Assembly (NCBI RefSeq): GCF_001940525.2
Contig: NZ_CP019437.1
Location: forward strand, 295,501-359,500
Direction of reading: 5' to 3'
Length of the DNA: 64,000 nt
Origin: Thioclava nitratireducens
Lineage (GTDB): Bacteria > Pseudomonadota > Alphaproteobacteria > Rhodobacterales > Rhodobacteraceae
The notes beneath the pieces were generated by a model. It saw only the letters and a list, made by a program, of their open reading frames with translations. It had not been told where the DNA came from and searched no databases. Below are positions 44,001-52,025 of the stretch, one piece after another (positions within the stretch are counted from its first letter, which is position 1; every line of letters begins with the position of its first letter). A program made the position numbers and the translations under genes.

Positions 44001-45565
44001 AGGGCGTGACCCTGATCTCGCCGCCGCCGCACCACGACATCTACTCGATCGAAGACCTCGCGCAGCTGATCTACGACCTCAAGCAGATCAACCCGAAGGT
44101 CAAAGTGACGGTGAAGCTGGTGGCGTCCTCGGGCGTCGGCACGATTGCGGCCGGTGTCGCGAAGGCGAAGGCCGATATCATCCTGATCTCGGGCCACAAC
44201 GGCGGCACGGGCGCATCGCCCGCGACCTCGATCAAATATGCCGGTCTCCCGTGGGAGATGGGTCTGACCGAGGCGCATCAGGTTCTCGCGATGAACAACC
44301 TGCGCGAACGCGTCACGCTGCGGACCGATGGCGGTCTGCGCACGGGGCGTGACATCGTGATGGCGGCAATGATGGGGGCCGAGGAATACGGCATCGGCAC
44401 TGCCGCCCTGATCGCGATGGGCTGCATCATGGTCCGTCAGTGTCAGTCGAACACCTGCCCGGTGGGCGTCTGCACCCAGGATCCGGAGCTGCGCGCCAAG
44501 TTCACCGGCACCGCGGACAAGGTGGTGAACCTCATCACCTTCTACGCTCAGGAAGTTCGCGAAATCCTCGCCTCGATCGGTGCGCGTTCGCTCGACGAGG
44601 TGATCGGTCGCGCCGATCTTCTCAGCCAGGTGAGCCGCGGGTCGGCGCATCTCGACGATCTGGATCTCAATCCGCTCCTGATCACCGTCGATGGCTGGGA
44701 CAAGATCGTCTACGACCGCTCGAAGCCGCGTAACTGGGTTTCGGACACGCTCGACGCCGAGATCATCAAGGACGGTCACCGCTTCTTCGAGGATGGCGAG
44801 AAGATGCAGCTCTCCTACGCGGTGCGCAACACGCTGCGCACCATCGGGACGCGCGCCTCTTCGCACATCGTGAAGAACTTCGGGATGCGCAACGCGCTGC
44901 AATCGGACCACCTGACGGTGAAGCTGACCGGCTCCTGCGGTCAGTCGCTGGGCGCCTTCGCGGCCCCGGGTCTGAAGATCGAAGTGTCGGGCGATGCCAA
45001 CGACTATGTCGGTAAAGGTCTCTCGGGTGGCATGATCGTCGTCCGTCCGCCCATGGCTTCGCCGCTGGTGGCCTCCGAGAACACGATCATCGGCAACACC
45101 GTGCTTTACGGCGCGACCGAGGGTTACCTCTTCGCGGCGGGCCGCGCAGGCGAGCGCTTCGCGGTGCGTAACTCGGGTGCGAAAGTGGTGATCGAGGGCT
45201 GCGGCTCCAACGGTTGCGAATACATGACCGGCGGCGTCGCGGTGATCCTCGGCTCGATCGGCCCGAACTTCGGTGCGGGCATGACCGGCGGCATGGCCTA
45301 TCTCTACGATCCGGACAATACGGCGGAAGAGCTGATCAATCTCGAAAGCCTCGTCACCTGCGGGCTGGGCCACGAGCATTGGGAAGCCGAGCTGAAAGGC
45401 CTGATCGAGCGTCACGTCGCCGAAACGGGATCGCGCAAAGGCGCAGATATTCTCCAGCACTGGGAGACCGAGAAGGCCAACTTCCTGCAGGTCTGCCCGA
45501 AGGAAATGCTGGCGCATCTGTCCTATCCGCTCAGCGACGAGCCGCAGGCAGTGCCGGCGGAATAA
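41027..45565 (+). CDS. gltB: Glutamate synthase large subunit
   Basis: Catalytic GOGAT subunit: hydrolyses glutamine, channels ammonia and reduces 2-oxoglutarate to glutamate. 1512 residues. The mature N-terminal nucleophile is Cys34 in KASCGVGLV, after a 33-residue propeptide. Glutaminase domain to about 440, central domain, then FMN-binding synthase domain (GEGGEDPAHF, HNGGTGASPATSIKYAG). The 3Fe-4S motif is GCIMVRQCQSNTCPVGVC, and the C-terminal beta-helix has GGMIVVRPP and GEGG-like repeats. Followed by a strong terminator. Confidence 0.97.
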   Translation: MTKYDEAWVAAEEAKRQWMNENSLWKEDDEKASCGVGLVVSIDGKASRRVVENGIDALKAIWHRGAVDADGKTGDGAGIHVQIPAPFFYDQIRRTGHEPDMEKMVAVGQVFLPRTDFGAQERCRTIVESEVLRMGHYIYGWRHVPVNTEVLGEKANATRPEIEQILIRNDKDIDEEQFERELYIIRRRIEKAAIAAQINGLYICSLSTRSIIYKGMMLAEQVAEFYPDLKDERFESAFAIYHQRYSTNTFPQWWLAQPFRMLAHNGEINTIKGNTNWMKSHEIRMASSAFGDSAEDIKPIIPAGASDSGALDAVFELMVRSGRNAPMVKTMLVPEPWSKSTDTMPSAWQDMYAYCNAVMEPWDGPAALAMTDGRWVCGGLDRNGLRPLRYVITGDGVLIAGSEAGMVPIDEATVVEKGALGPGQMIAVDMREGKLYHDTEIKDKLAAAQPFGEWVGKVTDLNAILVDVPEEPKFSGGTLRKRQVAAGYTVEEIEQILAPMAEDGKEAIASMGDDTPPAVLSKQYRPLSHFFRQNFSQVTNPPIDSLRESRVMSLKTRFGNLKNVLDEDSSQTEIWILESPFLANSEFDHMLKEFGEQVAMIDCTFPANADQDALREGLTRIRQEAEDAVRSGALHIVLTDEEQDENKVAMPMILATSAVHSWLTQKGLRTFCSINVRSAECIDPHYFAVLIGSGATTVNAYLAQDTIADRIDRGLLSGSLVDAMRKYRDAIDAGLLKIMSKMGISVISSYRGGLNFEAVGLSRAMVAEYFPGMHSRISGIGLHGIQHALEGVHAKGWKGGQDVLPIGGFYKARRTGESHAWGAQSMHMLQSACNRASYDLWKQYSAMMRANPPIHIRDMLDIKSLGKPVPIEEVESITSIRKRFVTPGMSLGALSPEAHKLLNVAMNRIGAKSDSGEGGEDPAHFVPEPNGDNPSAKIKQVASGRFGVTAEYLNHCEELEIKVAQGAKPGEGGQLPGMKVTDLIARLRHSTKGVTLISPPPHHDIYSIEDLAQLIYDLKQINPKVKVTVKLVASSGVGTIAAGVAKAKADIILISGHNGGTGASPATSIKYAGLPWEMGLTEAHQVLAMNNLRERVTLRTDGGLRTGRDIVMAAMMGAEEYGIGTAALIAMGCIMVRQCQSNTCPVGVCTQDPELRAKFTGTADKVVNLITFYAQEVREILASIGARSLDEVIGRADLLSQVSRGSAHLDDLDLNPLLITVDGWDKIVYDRSKPRNWVSDTLDAEIIKDGHRFFEDGEKMQLSYAVRNTLRTIGTRASSHIVKNFGMRNALQSDHLTVKLTGSCGQSLGAFAAPGLKIEVSGDANDYVGKGLSGGMIVVRPPMASPLVASENTIIGNTVLYGATEGYLFAAGRAGERFAVRNSGAKVVIEGCGSNGCEYMTGGVAVILGSIGPNFGAGMTGGMAYLYDPDNTAEELINLESLVTCGLGHEHWEAELKGLIERHVAETGSRKGADILQHWETEKANFLQVCPKEMLAHLSYPLSDEPQAVPAE

Positions 45566-45594
45566 GGGAACCCACCCCCTCACGGAACCGTTTC

Positions 45595-45625
45595 AAAGGG
45601 CGAGACAGATGTCTCGCCCTTTGTT
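45595..45625 (+). terminator. Intrinsic terminator of gltB
   Basis: Perfect 12-base stem AAAGGGCGAGAC / GTCTCGCCCTTT with a 4-base AGAT loop and T-rich tail TTTGTTCT, 29 bases after the gltB stop. Confidence 0.9.
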
Positions 45626-45641
45626 CTGTCTGGAGGTAACG

Positions 45642-46217
45642 ATGTCCGAATTACTGGTGATGGCGCATGAAACGGAAGCCGCCGGTTTCGCGATGCGCGA
45701 GGAACTGACCGCCCTCGAGAAAGAGGGATTTTTCCGGTCGCAGGACATTGTCGTCGTGACCCGCGAGCAAAGCGGCGCGGTCCGGGTCCATGAGAACAGC
45801 AATACGGTCGCCCTCGGCGCGATCGGCGGCGCGGTCTGGGGCGGCGTCCTCGGGTTGGTTTTCCTGTCGCCACTGGTCGGGGCAGTGGTGGGCGCCGGGG
45901 CCGGGGTGATCTCGGGCAAATTCACGGATGTCGGGCTGAATACCTCCTTCCTGCGCGAGGCGGGAGAGAGCCTGCCGGAAGGCGGCTCTGCGGTTTTCAT
46001 CATGCTTAAGAAAGCCAGCGCCGCCGAAGTGCTCGACCGAATGCGGACACTGGGCCATGCAAGCGGCCGCGTGCTGCAGATTCCCCTCCCGGAAGATTTC
46101 CACGAACGGCTGGAAGTCGCGCTCTCCTCCGGGGGCACCACGGCCTTCACCGGCGAGGAAATCAGCGAAGGCTCGACCGGCAGCCTTGCTCGTATGGTCG
46201 GCCCCTCTGCGCTCTGA
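45642..46217 (+). CDS. DUF1269-like membrane-associated protein
   Basis: 191 residues from ATG 45642 with TGGAGGT upstream. The N-terminal 60 residues form an alpha/beta start (LLVMAHETEAAGFAMREELTALEKE, DIVVVTREQSG). A Gly/Ala-rich hydrophobic hairpin (about 65-100, ALGAIGGAVWGGVLGLVFLSPLVGAVVGAGAGVISG split here as two short segments) could insert in a membrane. Then NTSFLREAGESLPEGGSAVF. This matches the DUF1269/COG4803 pattern; biochemical function unknown. Monocistronic. Confidence 0.75.
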   Translation: MSELLVMAHETEAAGFAMREELTALEKEGFFRSQDIVVVTREQSGAVRVHENSNTVALGAIGGAVWGGVLGLVFLSPLVGAVVGAGAGVISGKFTDVGLNTSFLREAGESLPEGGSAVFIMLKKASAAEVLDRMRTLGHASGRVLQIPLPEDFHERLEVALSSGGTTAFTGEEISEGSTGSLARMVGPSAL

Positions 46218-46308
46218 ATTGGCCCGTCGCCGGGCTGCCACTTTTTAATCCTATGTTAATTTTGCGCCTTGCAGGCGCCTTCGTGTCGCCCAGATCGCTG
46301 CTTACCAC

Positions 46309-46335
46309 GTAACGAATAACCAATAATAACGTTAC
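46309..46335. repeat. Inverted repeat upstream of the Hint-domain gene
   Basis: GTAACG (46309-46314) and CGTTAC (46330-46335) flank an AT-rich 15-base spacer directly before the start region at 46349. Could be an operator or a short hairpin over the leader; weak evidence. Confidence 0.3.
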
Positions 46336-46348
46336 CAGGGCAGTAAAG

Positions 46349-47266
46349 ATGGCGACTTATTACGATCAGTTCTACGTCATGGACCCGGGCAATCCGCCCA
46401 CCGCAGGCACCGCCCTGTCTCCGACGACATTTGAAATCGTCGACAGGAACAACGACAACTGGATATCAAGCAGCAACGGTGCCCGCGACACGATCAACGG
46501 CCAACGCGTCACCGATGTCTGGCGCGGCGACACGATCACGATCGAACGTGCGAACGGCGTACAGGAAACGATCACCGGCGATACGTTCTACCTGCGCGAC
46601 GGGACGGCCGTGTTTACGCCCTCGGACGGTACGATCCTCCACAACGCGACCTTCGTCAGCTCGACCTACGTCACGCAAAGCACGCAGGCCCCTGTCGGCG
46701 ACCTCGGACCCGCCTGTTTTCTCGCCGGCACGCGGATCGAGACACCCACTGGTCCGCGTGCGGTCGAAACGCTCTCGGCAGGCGATCTCGTCTCAACCGA
46801 AGACGAAGGGCCGCAGCCGCTCCTTTGGGCGGGGGGACGGGTCTGCCGTGGCGCCGGCCTTTACGCGCCGGTCCGCTTCGCCGCCGGTGCCATTGGCAAC
46901 GAACGTCCGCTCTACGTATCGCAGGAACACCGGATGTTGCTGCGCGGCTGGCGCGCCGAGATCGCCTGCGCGGATAGCGAGGTGCTGATCGCCGCAAAGC
47001 ATCTGGTGAATGGCAAAAGCGTGCGGATCGAGCCGAGGGCAACCGTCCGCTATCGCCATCTGCTTTTCGCGCGGCATCATATTCTGATTGCCGAAGGTGC
47101 GCCGAGCGAGAGCCTCTTTCCAGGGAATATGATCCTCGACGAAGATCGCGACCTCGCGCAGGAGATCCGCACCGCGTGGACAGCCGTCTCAGACGCACCG
47201 ATCGAAACCATGGTAACGGCGCGACAGGTGGCACGCGGGCCGGAATTGGCGCTCCTTGTCGCTTGA
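46349..47266 (+). CDS. Hint-domain protein
   Basis: 305 residues without a classical signal peptide. The N-terminal about 125 residues (FEIVDRNNDNWISS, GDTITIERANGVQETITG) form a small beta-rich module. From Cys at about 127, CFLAGTRIETPTGPRAVETL and LSAGDLVST begin a Hedgehog/intein (Hint_2-type) domain that continues through YVSQEHRMLLRG and ends about residue 265. Hint domains self-cleave at the Cys; in Rhodobacteraceae they occur in many secreted proteins. Whether it cleaves, and its target, are unknown. No export genes are adjacent. Confidence 0.82.
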   Translation: MATYYDQFYVMDPGNPPTAGTALSPTTFEIVDRNNDNWISSSNGARDTINGQRVTDVWRGDTITIERANGVQETITGDTFYLRDGTAVFTPSDGTILHNATFVSSTYVTQSTQAPVGDLGPACFLAGTRIETPTGPRAVETLSAGDLVSTEDEGPQPLLWAGGRVCRGAGLYAPVRFAAGAIGNERPLYVSQEHRMLLRGWRAEIACADSEVLIAAKHLVNGKSVRIEPRATVRYRHLLFARHHILIAEGAPSESLFPGNMILDEDRDLAQEIRTAWTAVSDAPIETMVTARQVARGPELALLVA

Positions 47267-47297
47267 CCCCTCGGGGCACGCTGTGACTTATACGCGC

Positions 47298-48044
47298 ATG
47301 GCAAAGAGCACGAAAAAAACGGGCAGAAAGCCCGCCAAACGCAGCACGAAATCGAGTGTCTCCACCCGCATGCGAGCGCCGTTTCGCGGTGCTCTTAAAT
47401 GGGCGCTGCGCGGCCTGCTCGGTCTCGTCGCGCTCGTGCTCGTGCTTATGGTTCTTTTCAAGTTCGTTAACCCACCGACCACCTGGACGATTTGGAGCGA
47501 ACGCCAGCGGCTCGGTGCGGTGGATCAGAAATGGGTGCCGCTCGAGGATATTGCGCCGGTGCTTGCCCGGTCGGTCGTCGCGGCGGAGGATGCCAATTTC
47601 TGCAATCACTGGGGATTCGACATGCGCGCGATCCGCAAGGCGATCGACGATGGCGCCAATCGCGGCGCCTCGACGATCACCCAGCAGACCGTGAAGAACG
47701 TGTTCCTCTGGCAGGGCCGAAGCTGGCTGCGCAAGGCGCTGGAGGCGTCTATGACACCGCTCGCCGAAGCGATCTGGGGCAAGAGACGGATTTTGGAAAT
47801 CTATCTTAACGTCGCCGAGTTCGATGAGGGAGCGTTCGGGGTGGATGCTGCGGCGCATCGCTATTTCCGCAGCACACCCGACAAGCTGAGCGCCCGGCAA
47901 TCCGCGCTGATCGCAGGCGTCCTGCCGGACCCGAAGGACCGTTCGGCAGCGAAGCCCGGCAGCTTCCTGTCGCGCCGCGCGCGTTCGATCATGGATGGCG
48001 CGGCGACGATCCAGAAAGACGGCCGCGCCAGTTGCTTCGAGTGA
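47298..48044 (+). CDS. mtgA: Monofunctional peptidoglycan glycosyltransferase
   Basis: Polymerises lipid II glycan strands at the periplasmic face. 248 residues from ATG 47298. A basic N-terminus is followed by one membrane helix (about 38-58, LLGLVALVLVLMVLFKFV). GT51 motifs: SVVAAEDANFCNHWGFD (catalytic Glu), RGASTITQQTVKNVFLW, KRRILEIYLNVAEF and AARFYF-like AAHRYFRSTPDKL. A longer frame reaching back to TTG 47256 lacks a ribosome site. Convergent with the DUF3833 gene with no gap. Confidence 0.92.
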   Translation: MAKSTKKTGRKPAKRSTKSSVSTRMRAPFRGALKWALRGLLGLVALVLVLMVLFKFVNPPTTWTIWSERQRLGAVDQKWVPLEDIAPVLARSVVAAEDANFCNHWGFDMRAIRKAIDDGANRGASTITQQTVKNVFLWQGRSWLRKALEASMTPLAEAIWGKRRILEIYLNVAEFDEGAFGVDAAAHRYFRSTPDKLSARQSALIAGVLPDPKDRSAAKPGSFLSRRARSIMDGAATIQKDGRASCFE

Positions 48045-48611
48045 TCATTCGGCCGGTTCTGTCATCGGCCGCATGACCGCGAACAGCTCCGCCACCTTGA
48101 TGCCGAATTTGCGCATCTGCGAACGGTTCAGAAGCGTCCCGTCCGGCATCAGGTAAATCCAGTCGGTCACGTCGAGCACATGGCCGCCCGCGTCTTCCGG
48201 CAGCCGCAGCCGGTACCGCATCCGCAGCGCGTTGCCCGACTGCTCCATCTCGGCGCGGCCTTCGATATCGTCGGCGGTCGAGCTGATCTCGCCGTTCGGC
48301 CCGAACTGAATATTCCATGCCCGGCTCTGGCGCCGCCCCGAGGCATATTCGAACTCTTCCTCGATTACGCCACCGTCATTGGTGAACCGCCCCGTCATCA
48401 CAGCGCGGAAGCGGGAGGTGACGCGGCCGTCGGGCCCGTAGATCATGCCGTGCGCCTCGACAGGACCGTCGAAGGCCCGCCGGATGTCGAATTCCGGACT
48501 CTCTGCCGCGTAATCCGCAGATTTCTGCGCCGGGAAAGAGAAGAAGAAGTGTCGGACCAGCAAAGCCGCAAAGATCAGGGCCGCGACGACAATTAACAAT
48601 TTCAGCATCAT
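48045..48611 (-). CDS. DUF3833-family protein
   Basis: 188 residues. N-terminal membrane anchor (about 3-22, LKLLIVVAALIFAALLVRHF), then a lipocalin-like beta-rich domain: RAFDGPVEAHGMIYGPDGRV, SRFRAVMTGRF, EEEFEYASGRRQSRAW and DVTDWIYLMPDGTLLNRS. This is the DUF3833 pattern. It follows the Cfa-type gene by one base and probably belongs to the RpoE-controlled lipid operon, perhaps handling modified acyl chains (inference). ATG 48608 is an alternative start. Confidence 0.82.
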   Translation of the reverse strand: MMLKLLIVVAALIFAALLVRHFFFSFPAQKSADYAAESPEFDIRRAFDGPVEAHGMIYGPDGRVTSRFRAVMTGRFTNDGGVIEEEFEYASGRRQSRAWNIQFGPNGEISSTADDIEGRAEMEQSGNALRMRYRLRLPEDAGGHVLDVTDWIYLMPDGTLLNRSQMRKFGIKVAELFAVMRPMTEPAE

Positions 48612-48612
48612 G

Positions 48613-49779
48613 TTACGCCCTCGCATGTGCCAGTTGCACCTGAACGACATCGGTATGGCCGACCGCGAAAGCCGCCGCGCAGGCTTCGAGATAGTAGGCC
48701 CAGTTGCGCAGGAATTCCGGGCCAAAGCCCAGCTCGGCAGCCCGCGCGCTGCGCTCTTTCAAGCGGGCGGCCCATTGCCGGCAGGTCTCGGCATAGTCTT
48801 GCCCGAAAGCGAAGCTGTCCTTCACCGCCAGGCCCGCCTTCGCCGCCTGATCCCGTATCACGCCGTCCGACAGGAGCATCCCGCCGGGGAAGGTGTATTG
48901 CCGGATGAAATCCGAGGTCTGGCGATATTTCGGAAAGTAGGAATCAGACACTGTTATGGCCTGAATCATTGCCGAACCGCCCTCCGCCAGCCGCTCTTTC
49001 AGAGTACGGAAATAGTTCGGCCAGTAGCGCTCTCCGACCGCTTCGATCATCTCGATGGAGACGATATGATCGAACTGCCCCGGCGTACGGCGATAGTCCT
49101 GAAGCCGGATATCCGCGCGCCCGTCGAGCCGCGCATCGGCATAGCCTTTCTGACTGGGAGAGATCGTGATGCCGGTGACGTGGCGCCCCTGCTCGGCCGC
49201 GCGTTCGGCGAAATGTCCCCAGCCGCAGCCGATCTCCAGCACCTGCTCCCCCTCACCCATCCGGTCGAGAATGCGATCGAGCTTGCGGTTTTGGGCCCGG
49301 TGCAGATCGCTGTCGCCCGGCGCGAAAAGCGCCGACGAATAGCTCATCCCTTCATCGAGCCAGAGTTGATAAAACTCATTTCCGACATCGTAATGCGCCC
49401 GAATGTTGCGCGAAGCGCCACGCAGCGAATTGGCCCGCATCAACCGGTCGATCAGGCGGAATTTCAGGTTCGACCAGAAGCCCGCATAGGCATAGCCGTC
49501 GACCACATCGAGGTTCTTCAGCGCGAGAGAAAGAAGCGCCTCGATCGAGGAGGTCTCCCATAGCCCCGCAATATAGGCCTCGCCCAGGCCGACATCGCCG
49601 CGAGACGCCATCGCCACCACGGCTTGCCAGTCGCGGATTTCCATATCGGCCTGCGGCTCTCCGTGACCAAAGCGGCGAGCGGTGCCGTCGGGCAGGCGCA
49701 AATAGAGGGTCCCATGCTCGATCTTCTCGCATGTGGCGAGGAATTCGCTGCGGATGCGGTTGGTCAGGAAAGGCATCAT
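48613..49779 (-). CDS. Cfa-type SAM-dependent fatty-acyl-phospholipid methyltransferase
   Basis: 388 residues. Methylates the double bond of phospholipid acyl chains to a cyclopropane, or in the furan-fatty-acid pathway of R. sphaeroides (UfaM-like) to a methylated unsaturated chain. Motifs: HYDVGNEFYQLWLDEGMSYS, the SAM-binding VLEIGCGWGHFAERAAEQG, VTGITISPSQ and YFPGGMLL-like YTFPGGMLLSD. It overlaps DUF1365 by four bases. The flavin and DUF1365 partners favour a furan-type or other modified fatty acid over plain cyclopropane (inference). Confidence 0.9.
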   Translation of the reverse strand: MMPFLTNRIRSEFLATCEKIEHGTLYLRLPDGTARRFGHGEPQADMEIRDWQAVVAMASRGDVGLGEAYIAGLWETSSIEALLSLALKNLDVVDGYAYAGFWSNLKFRLIDRLMRANSLRGASRNIRAHYDVGNEFYQLWLDEGMSYSSALFAPGDSDLHRAQNRKLDRILDRMGEGEQVLEIGCGWGHFAERAAEQGRHVTGITISPSQKGYADARLDGRADIRLQDYRRTPGQFDHIVSIEMIEAVGERYWPNYFRTLKERLAEGGSAMIQAITVSDSYFPKYRQTSDFIRQYTFPGGMLLSDGVIRDQAAKAGLAVKDSFAFGQDYAETCRQWAARLKERSARAAELGFGPEFLRNWAYYLEACAAAFAVGHTDVVQVQLAHARA

Positions 49780-50528
49780 TGGCTGATCTCCTCGGTCGGG
49801 GGTGTGCGCCGCGGCAGGTAGCGGGCGCCTTTGAGCTTGAGCCGCAGGGCCTGCCAGTAGATCAGGCCGAGCGTGCGGATTGGGGTGAGCGGACGGCGCA
49901 GCGCCATCCCGAGAAGTGCCGCCGAGGTGAGTGGACGCCGGTCGGTCACGAGGGTCGCAACCACGCCTTCTTCTCCATTTCGGTGGTCGATGCGGATACG
50001 GATATGTTCCGTCCGGATATCGAAGCGGAAGCGATACTCACCCGCGATCGTCTGGAACGGGGAAACATGGAAGATCTTCGCGGCGTGAAGCTCGGTTTCC
50101 GCAGAAATAGGGTCGAAATCTGGGGTGGCGCAGAGATAGGAGTGACGATCACCGAAAGTGTTGTTCACCTCCGCGATAACGGCGCGCAGGTCGTCTTGCG
50201 CATCATAGGCCAGCCAGAAATTCACAGGGTTGAACCCAGCCCCGAGAATTTTCGGTTGGGTCAGAAGGCGGAGCTTCGCGATCTCCGGCGCACCGAGCCG
50301 AGAGAGCTGCTTGCGGACCCACTCCGCGCCTTCCCCATGATGAGGCGTCCCACCATAGTCCTTGTCCTGCACCGTCGCGAGGTTGCGCCCACGTCGTGAG
50401 AATACTCTTGGCCAGGGGCCCCGCGAATCCGGATCGATCAGCACGTAATCGACGTGATAGCGGAACTGGTGCGCAATTGCGCCCCGCCGGGCATGGACCG
50501 TGTGACCGGGACAGAATTCGCCACTCAT
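49776..50528 (-). CDS. DUF1365-family protein
   Basis: 250 residues from ATG 50528, overlapping the flavin oxidoreductase stop (ATGA). Conserved DUF1365 features: HTVHARRGAIAHQFRYHVDYVLID at the start, GYGGTPHH-like DYGGTPHHGEG, LLTQPKILGAGFNPVNFWL and EVNNTFGDRHSYL. Usually encoded with Cfa-type methyltransferases and flavin amine-oxidase-like proteins, as here. The molecular function is not established; a role in the same acyl modification is likely. Confidence 0.86.
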   Translation of the reverse strand: MSGEFCPGHTVHARRGAIAHQFRYHVDYVLIDPDSRGPWPRVFSRRGRNLATVQDKDYGGTPHHGEGAEWVRKQLSRLGAPEIAKLRLLTQPKILGAGFNPVNFWLAYDAQDDLRAVIAEVNNTFGDRHSYLCATPDFDPISAETELHAAKIFHVSPFQTIAGEYRFRFDIRTEHIRIRIDHRNGEEGVVATLVTDRRPLTSAALLGMALRRPLTPIRTLGLIYWQALRLKLKGARYLPRRTPPTEEISQ

Positions 50529-51835
50529 GCGGGCACCTTCTCGAACTTGATCTGCGGCTGCGCCCCGCGATTGAGCTCGCGCGCAACCCGAACCGCCGAG
50601 GCGAACCCGTCCTCGTGGAAGCCATGACGTAGCCACGCCCCTGCAAACCAGGTCCGATTCAGACCCTGTATCGCCTGGATTTCGCCCTGCGCCCGCAACG
50701 CCGCGCGGTCGAAGACCGGGTGCCAGAAGACCTCGTGGTCGTAGATCTTTTCCTCGGCAATTGGTGTGTCGGGGTTCAGTGTGACAAAGAGCGGATCGCG
50801 CTCGGGGATGTTCTGCAACTTGTTCATCCAATAGGTCACACCAAGCCGCGTCTCGCTCGCACGGGTCTGCGCCTGGTAGACCCAGCTCGACCAACAAGCG
50901 CGCCGACGCGGCATCTGCGCCTCGTCGCGATGAAGATATACATCGTTTGGCTGATAGCGGACCGCCGAAAGCGCGGCCTGCTCCTGCGGGGTCGGCTTGG
51001 CCAGCAGCTTGAGCGCCTGATCGGAATGGGTGGCGATGATCACCTGGTCGAACTGATCCGGAAGGGCCTTTTCCGCCAAAATGGCCACCGAATTTCGCTC
51101 CCGCTTGATCGCGGTGACCGGGGTACCGGTGCGGAATTCGACACCACGCAGACGCAAGGCCGCCTCCAGCCGCTTTACATATTCGATCGACCCGCCCGAG
51201 ACTGTCCACCACTGATGCTGACCGGTCGCCGACAACAGCGCGTGGTTCTCGAAGAAGCGCAGCAGGCTTTTCGCGGGAAACGCGCCGATCTGATCGGCGG
51301 GCGTGGACCAGATCGCCCCGCAAATCGGCAGCAGGTAATAGCGCCGGAACCAGTCGCCTAAGTTCAACTCGTCCAGCAGGCCGTCGATCGTCACGTCGTC
51401 ACTCTGCGCGACCGAGACGGCTTTCGCATTGAACTTCGCGATATCCGCGACCATCCGCAGAAAGCCCGGCCGGGCGAGGTTGCGCTTTTGCGCCACAAGG
51501 CTGTTCAGATCGCGCAGCGCATATTCGAGGCGGCCTTGATCGATCGTCACGCCAAAGCTCATGTCGGATTTCTCGACGGGCACGTCGAGCTCGGAGAACA
51601 GGCGCGTCAGATGGGGATAATTCGCGTAGTTGAAGACGATGAAACCGGTATCGACCGGCTGATCGCCGTTGCGCCCCGCGACGATCGTCCGCGAATGCCC
51701 ACCGAGCCGCGGCTCCGCCTCGTAGACGGTAACGCGGTTCTGCGGCGCGAGTTGCCAAGCCGCGGCCAGACCGGAAATCCCCGAGCCGATGATCGCGATG
51801 CGTTGCGCCTGTGGATGCACGGCATCAAATGACAT
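50525..51835 (-). CDS. FAD-dependent oxidoreductase (amine-oxidase fold), lipid operon
   Basis: 436 residues. The dinucleotide motif IAIIGSGISGLAAAWQLA (about 13-30) is followed by EAEPRLGGHSRTI and DTGFIVFNYANYPHL. This is the COG2907-type protein accompanying Cfa-like enzymes. In R. sphaeroides a homologue of this operon is under RpoE control and needed for furan fatty acids (UfaD, recalled). First gene of the operon; a good RpoE-type promoter lies 25-54 bases upstream. Confidence 0.88.
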   Translation of the reverse strand: MSFDAVHPQAQRIAIIGSGISGLAAAWQLAPQNRVTVYEAEPRLGGHSRTIVAGRNGDQPVDTGFIVFNYANYPHLTRLFSELDVPVEKSDMSFGVTIDQGRLEYALRDLNSLVAQKRNLARPGFLRMVADIAKFNAKAVSVAQSDDVTIDGLLDELNLGDWFRRYYLLPICGAIWSTPADQIGAFPAKSLLRFFENHALLSATGQHQWWTVSGGSIEYVKRLEAALRLRGVEFRTGTPVTAIKRERNSVAILAEKALPDQFDQVIIATHSDQALKLLAKPTPQEQAALSAVRYQPNDVYLHRDEAQMPRRRACWSSWVYQAQTRASETRLGVTYWMNKLQNIPERDPLFVTLNPDTPIAEEKIYDHEVFWHPVFDRAALRAQGEIQAIQGLNRTWFAGAWLRHGFHEDGFASAVRVARELNRGAQPQIKFEKVPA

Positions 51836-51859
51836 TCGAATTCTCCCAAGCTCTTGAAG

Positions 51860-51889
51860 GCTTAACGGTGCATATTACCGTTTGGATCA
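51860..51889 (-). promoter_or_regulatory. RpoE (ECF11)-type promoter of the lipid operon
   Basis: On the complement, TGATCC (51889-51884) and TTAAGC (51865-51860) are separated by 18 bases, matching the recalled R. sphaeroides RpoE consensus (TGATCC, about 18 bases, TAAG core). Transcription would start about 15-20 bases before the flavin oxidoreductase ATG. Confidence 0.65.
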
Positions 51890-52025
51890 GAAGTTTTTTC
51901 GCGACTCATGTGAACCAGATTCCCATAAGCTGCGTATCGGTCACATGCTGAGAGATGCGACCATCAACTTCGACACCACGGGGACCCCGCCAATCGCGGC
52001 GGGACATACCTTTGCCGGGAAGAGT

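Noticed and set aside
40865..45583. 1572-codon open frame antisense to gltB
   Set aside because: Low-complexity His/Arg/Asp-rich composition, no domain, fully opposite a certain gltB; a codon-bias artefact of GC-rich DNA.
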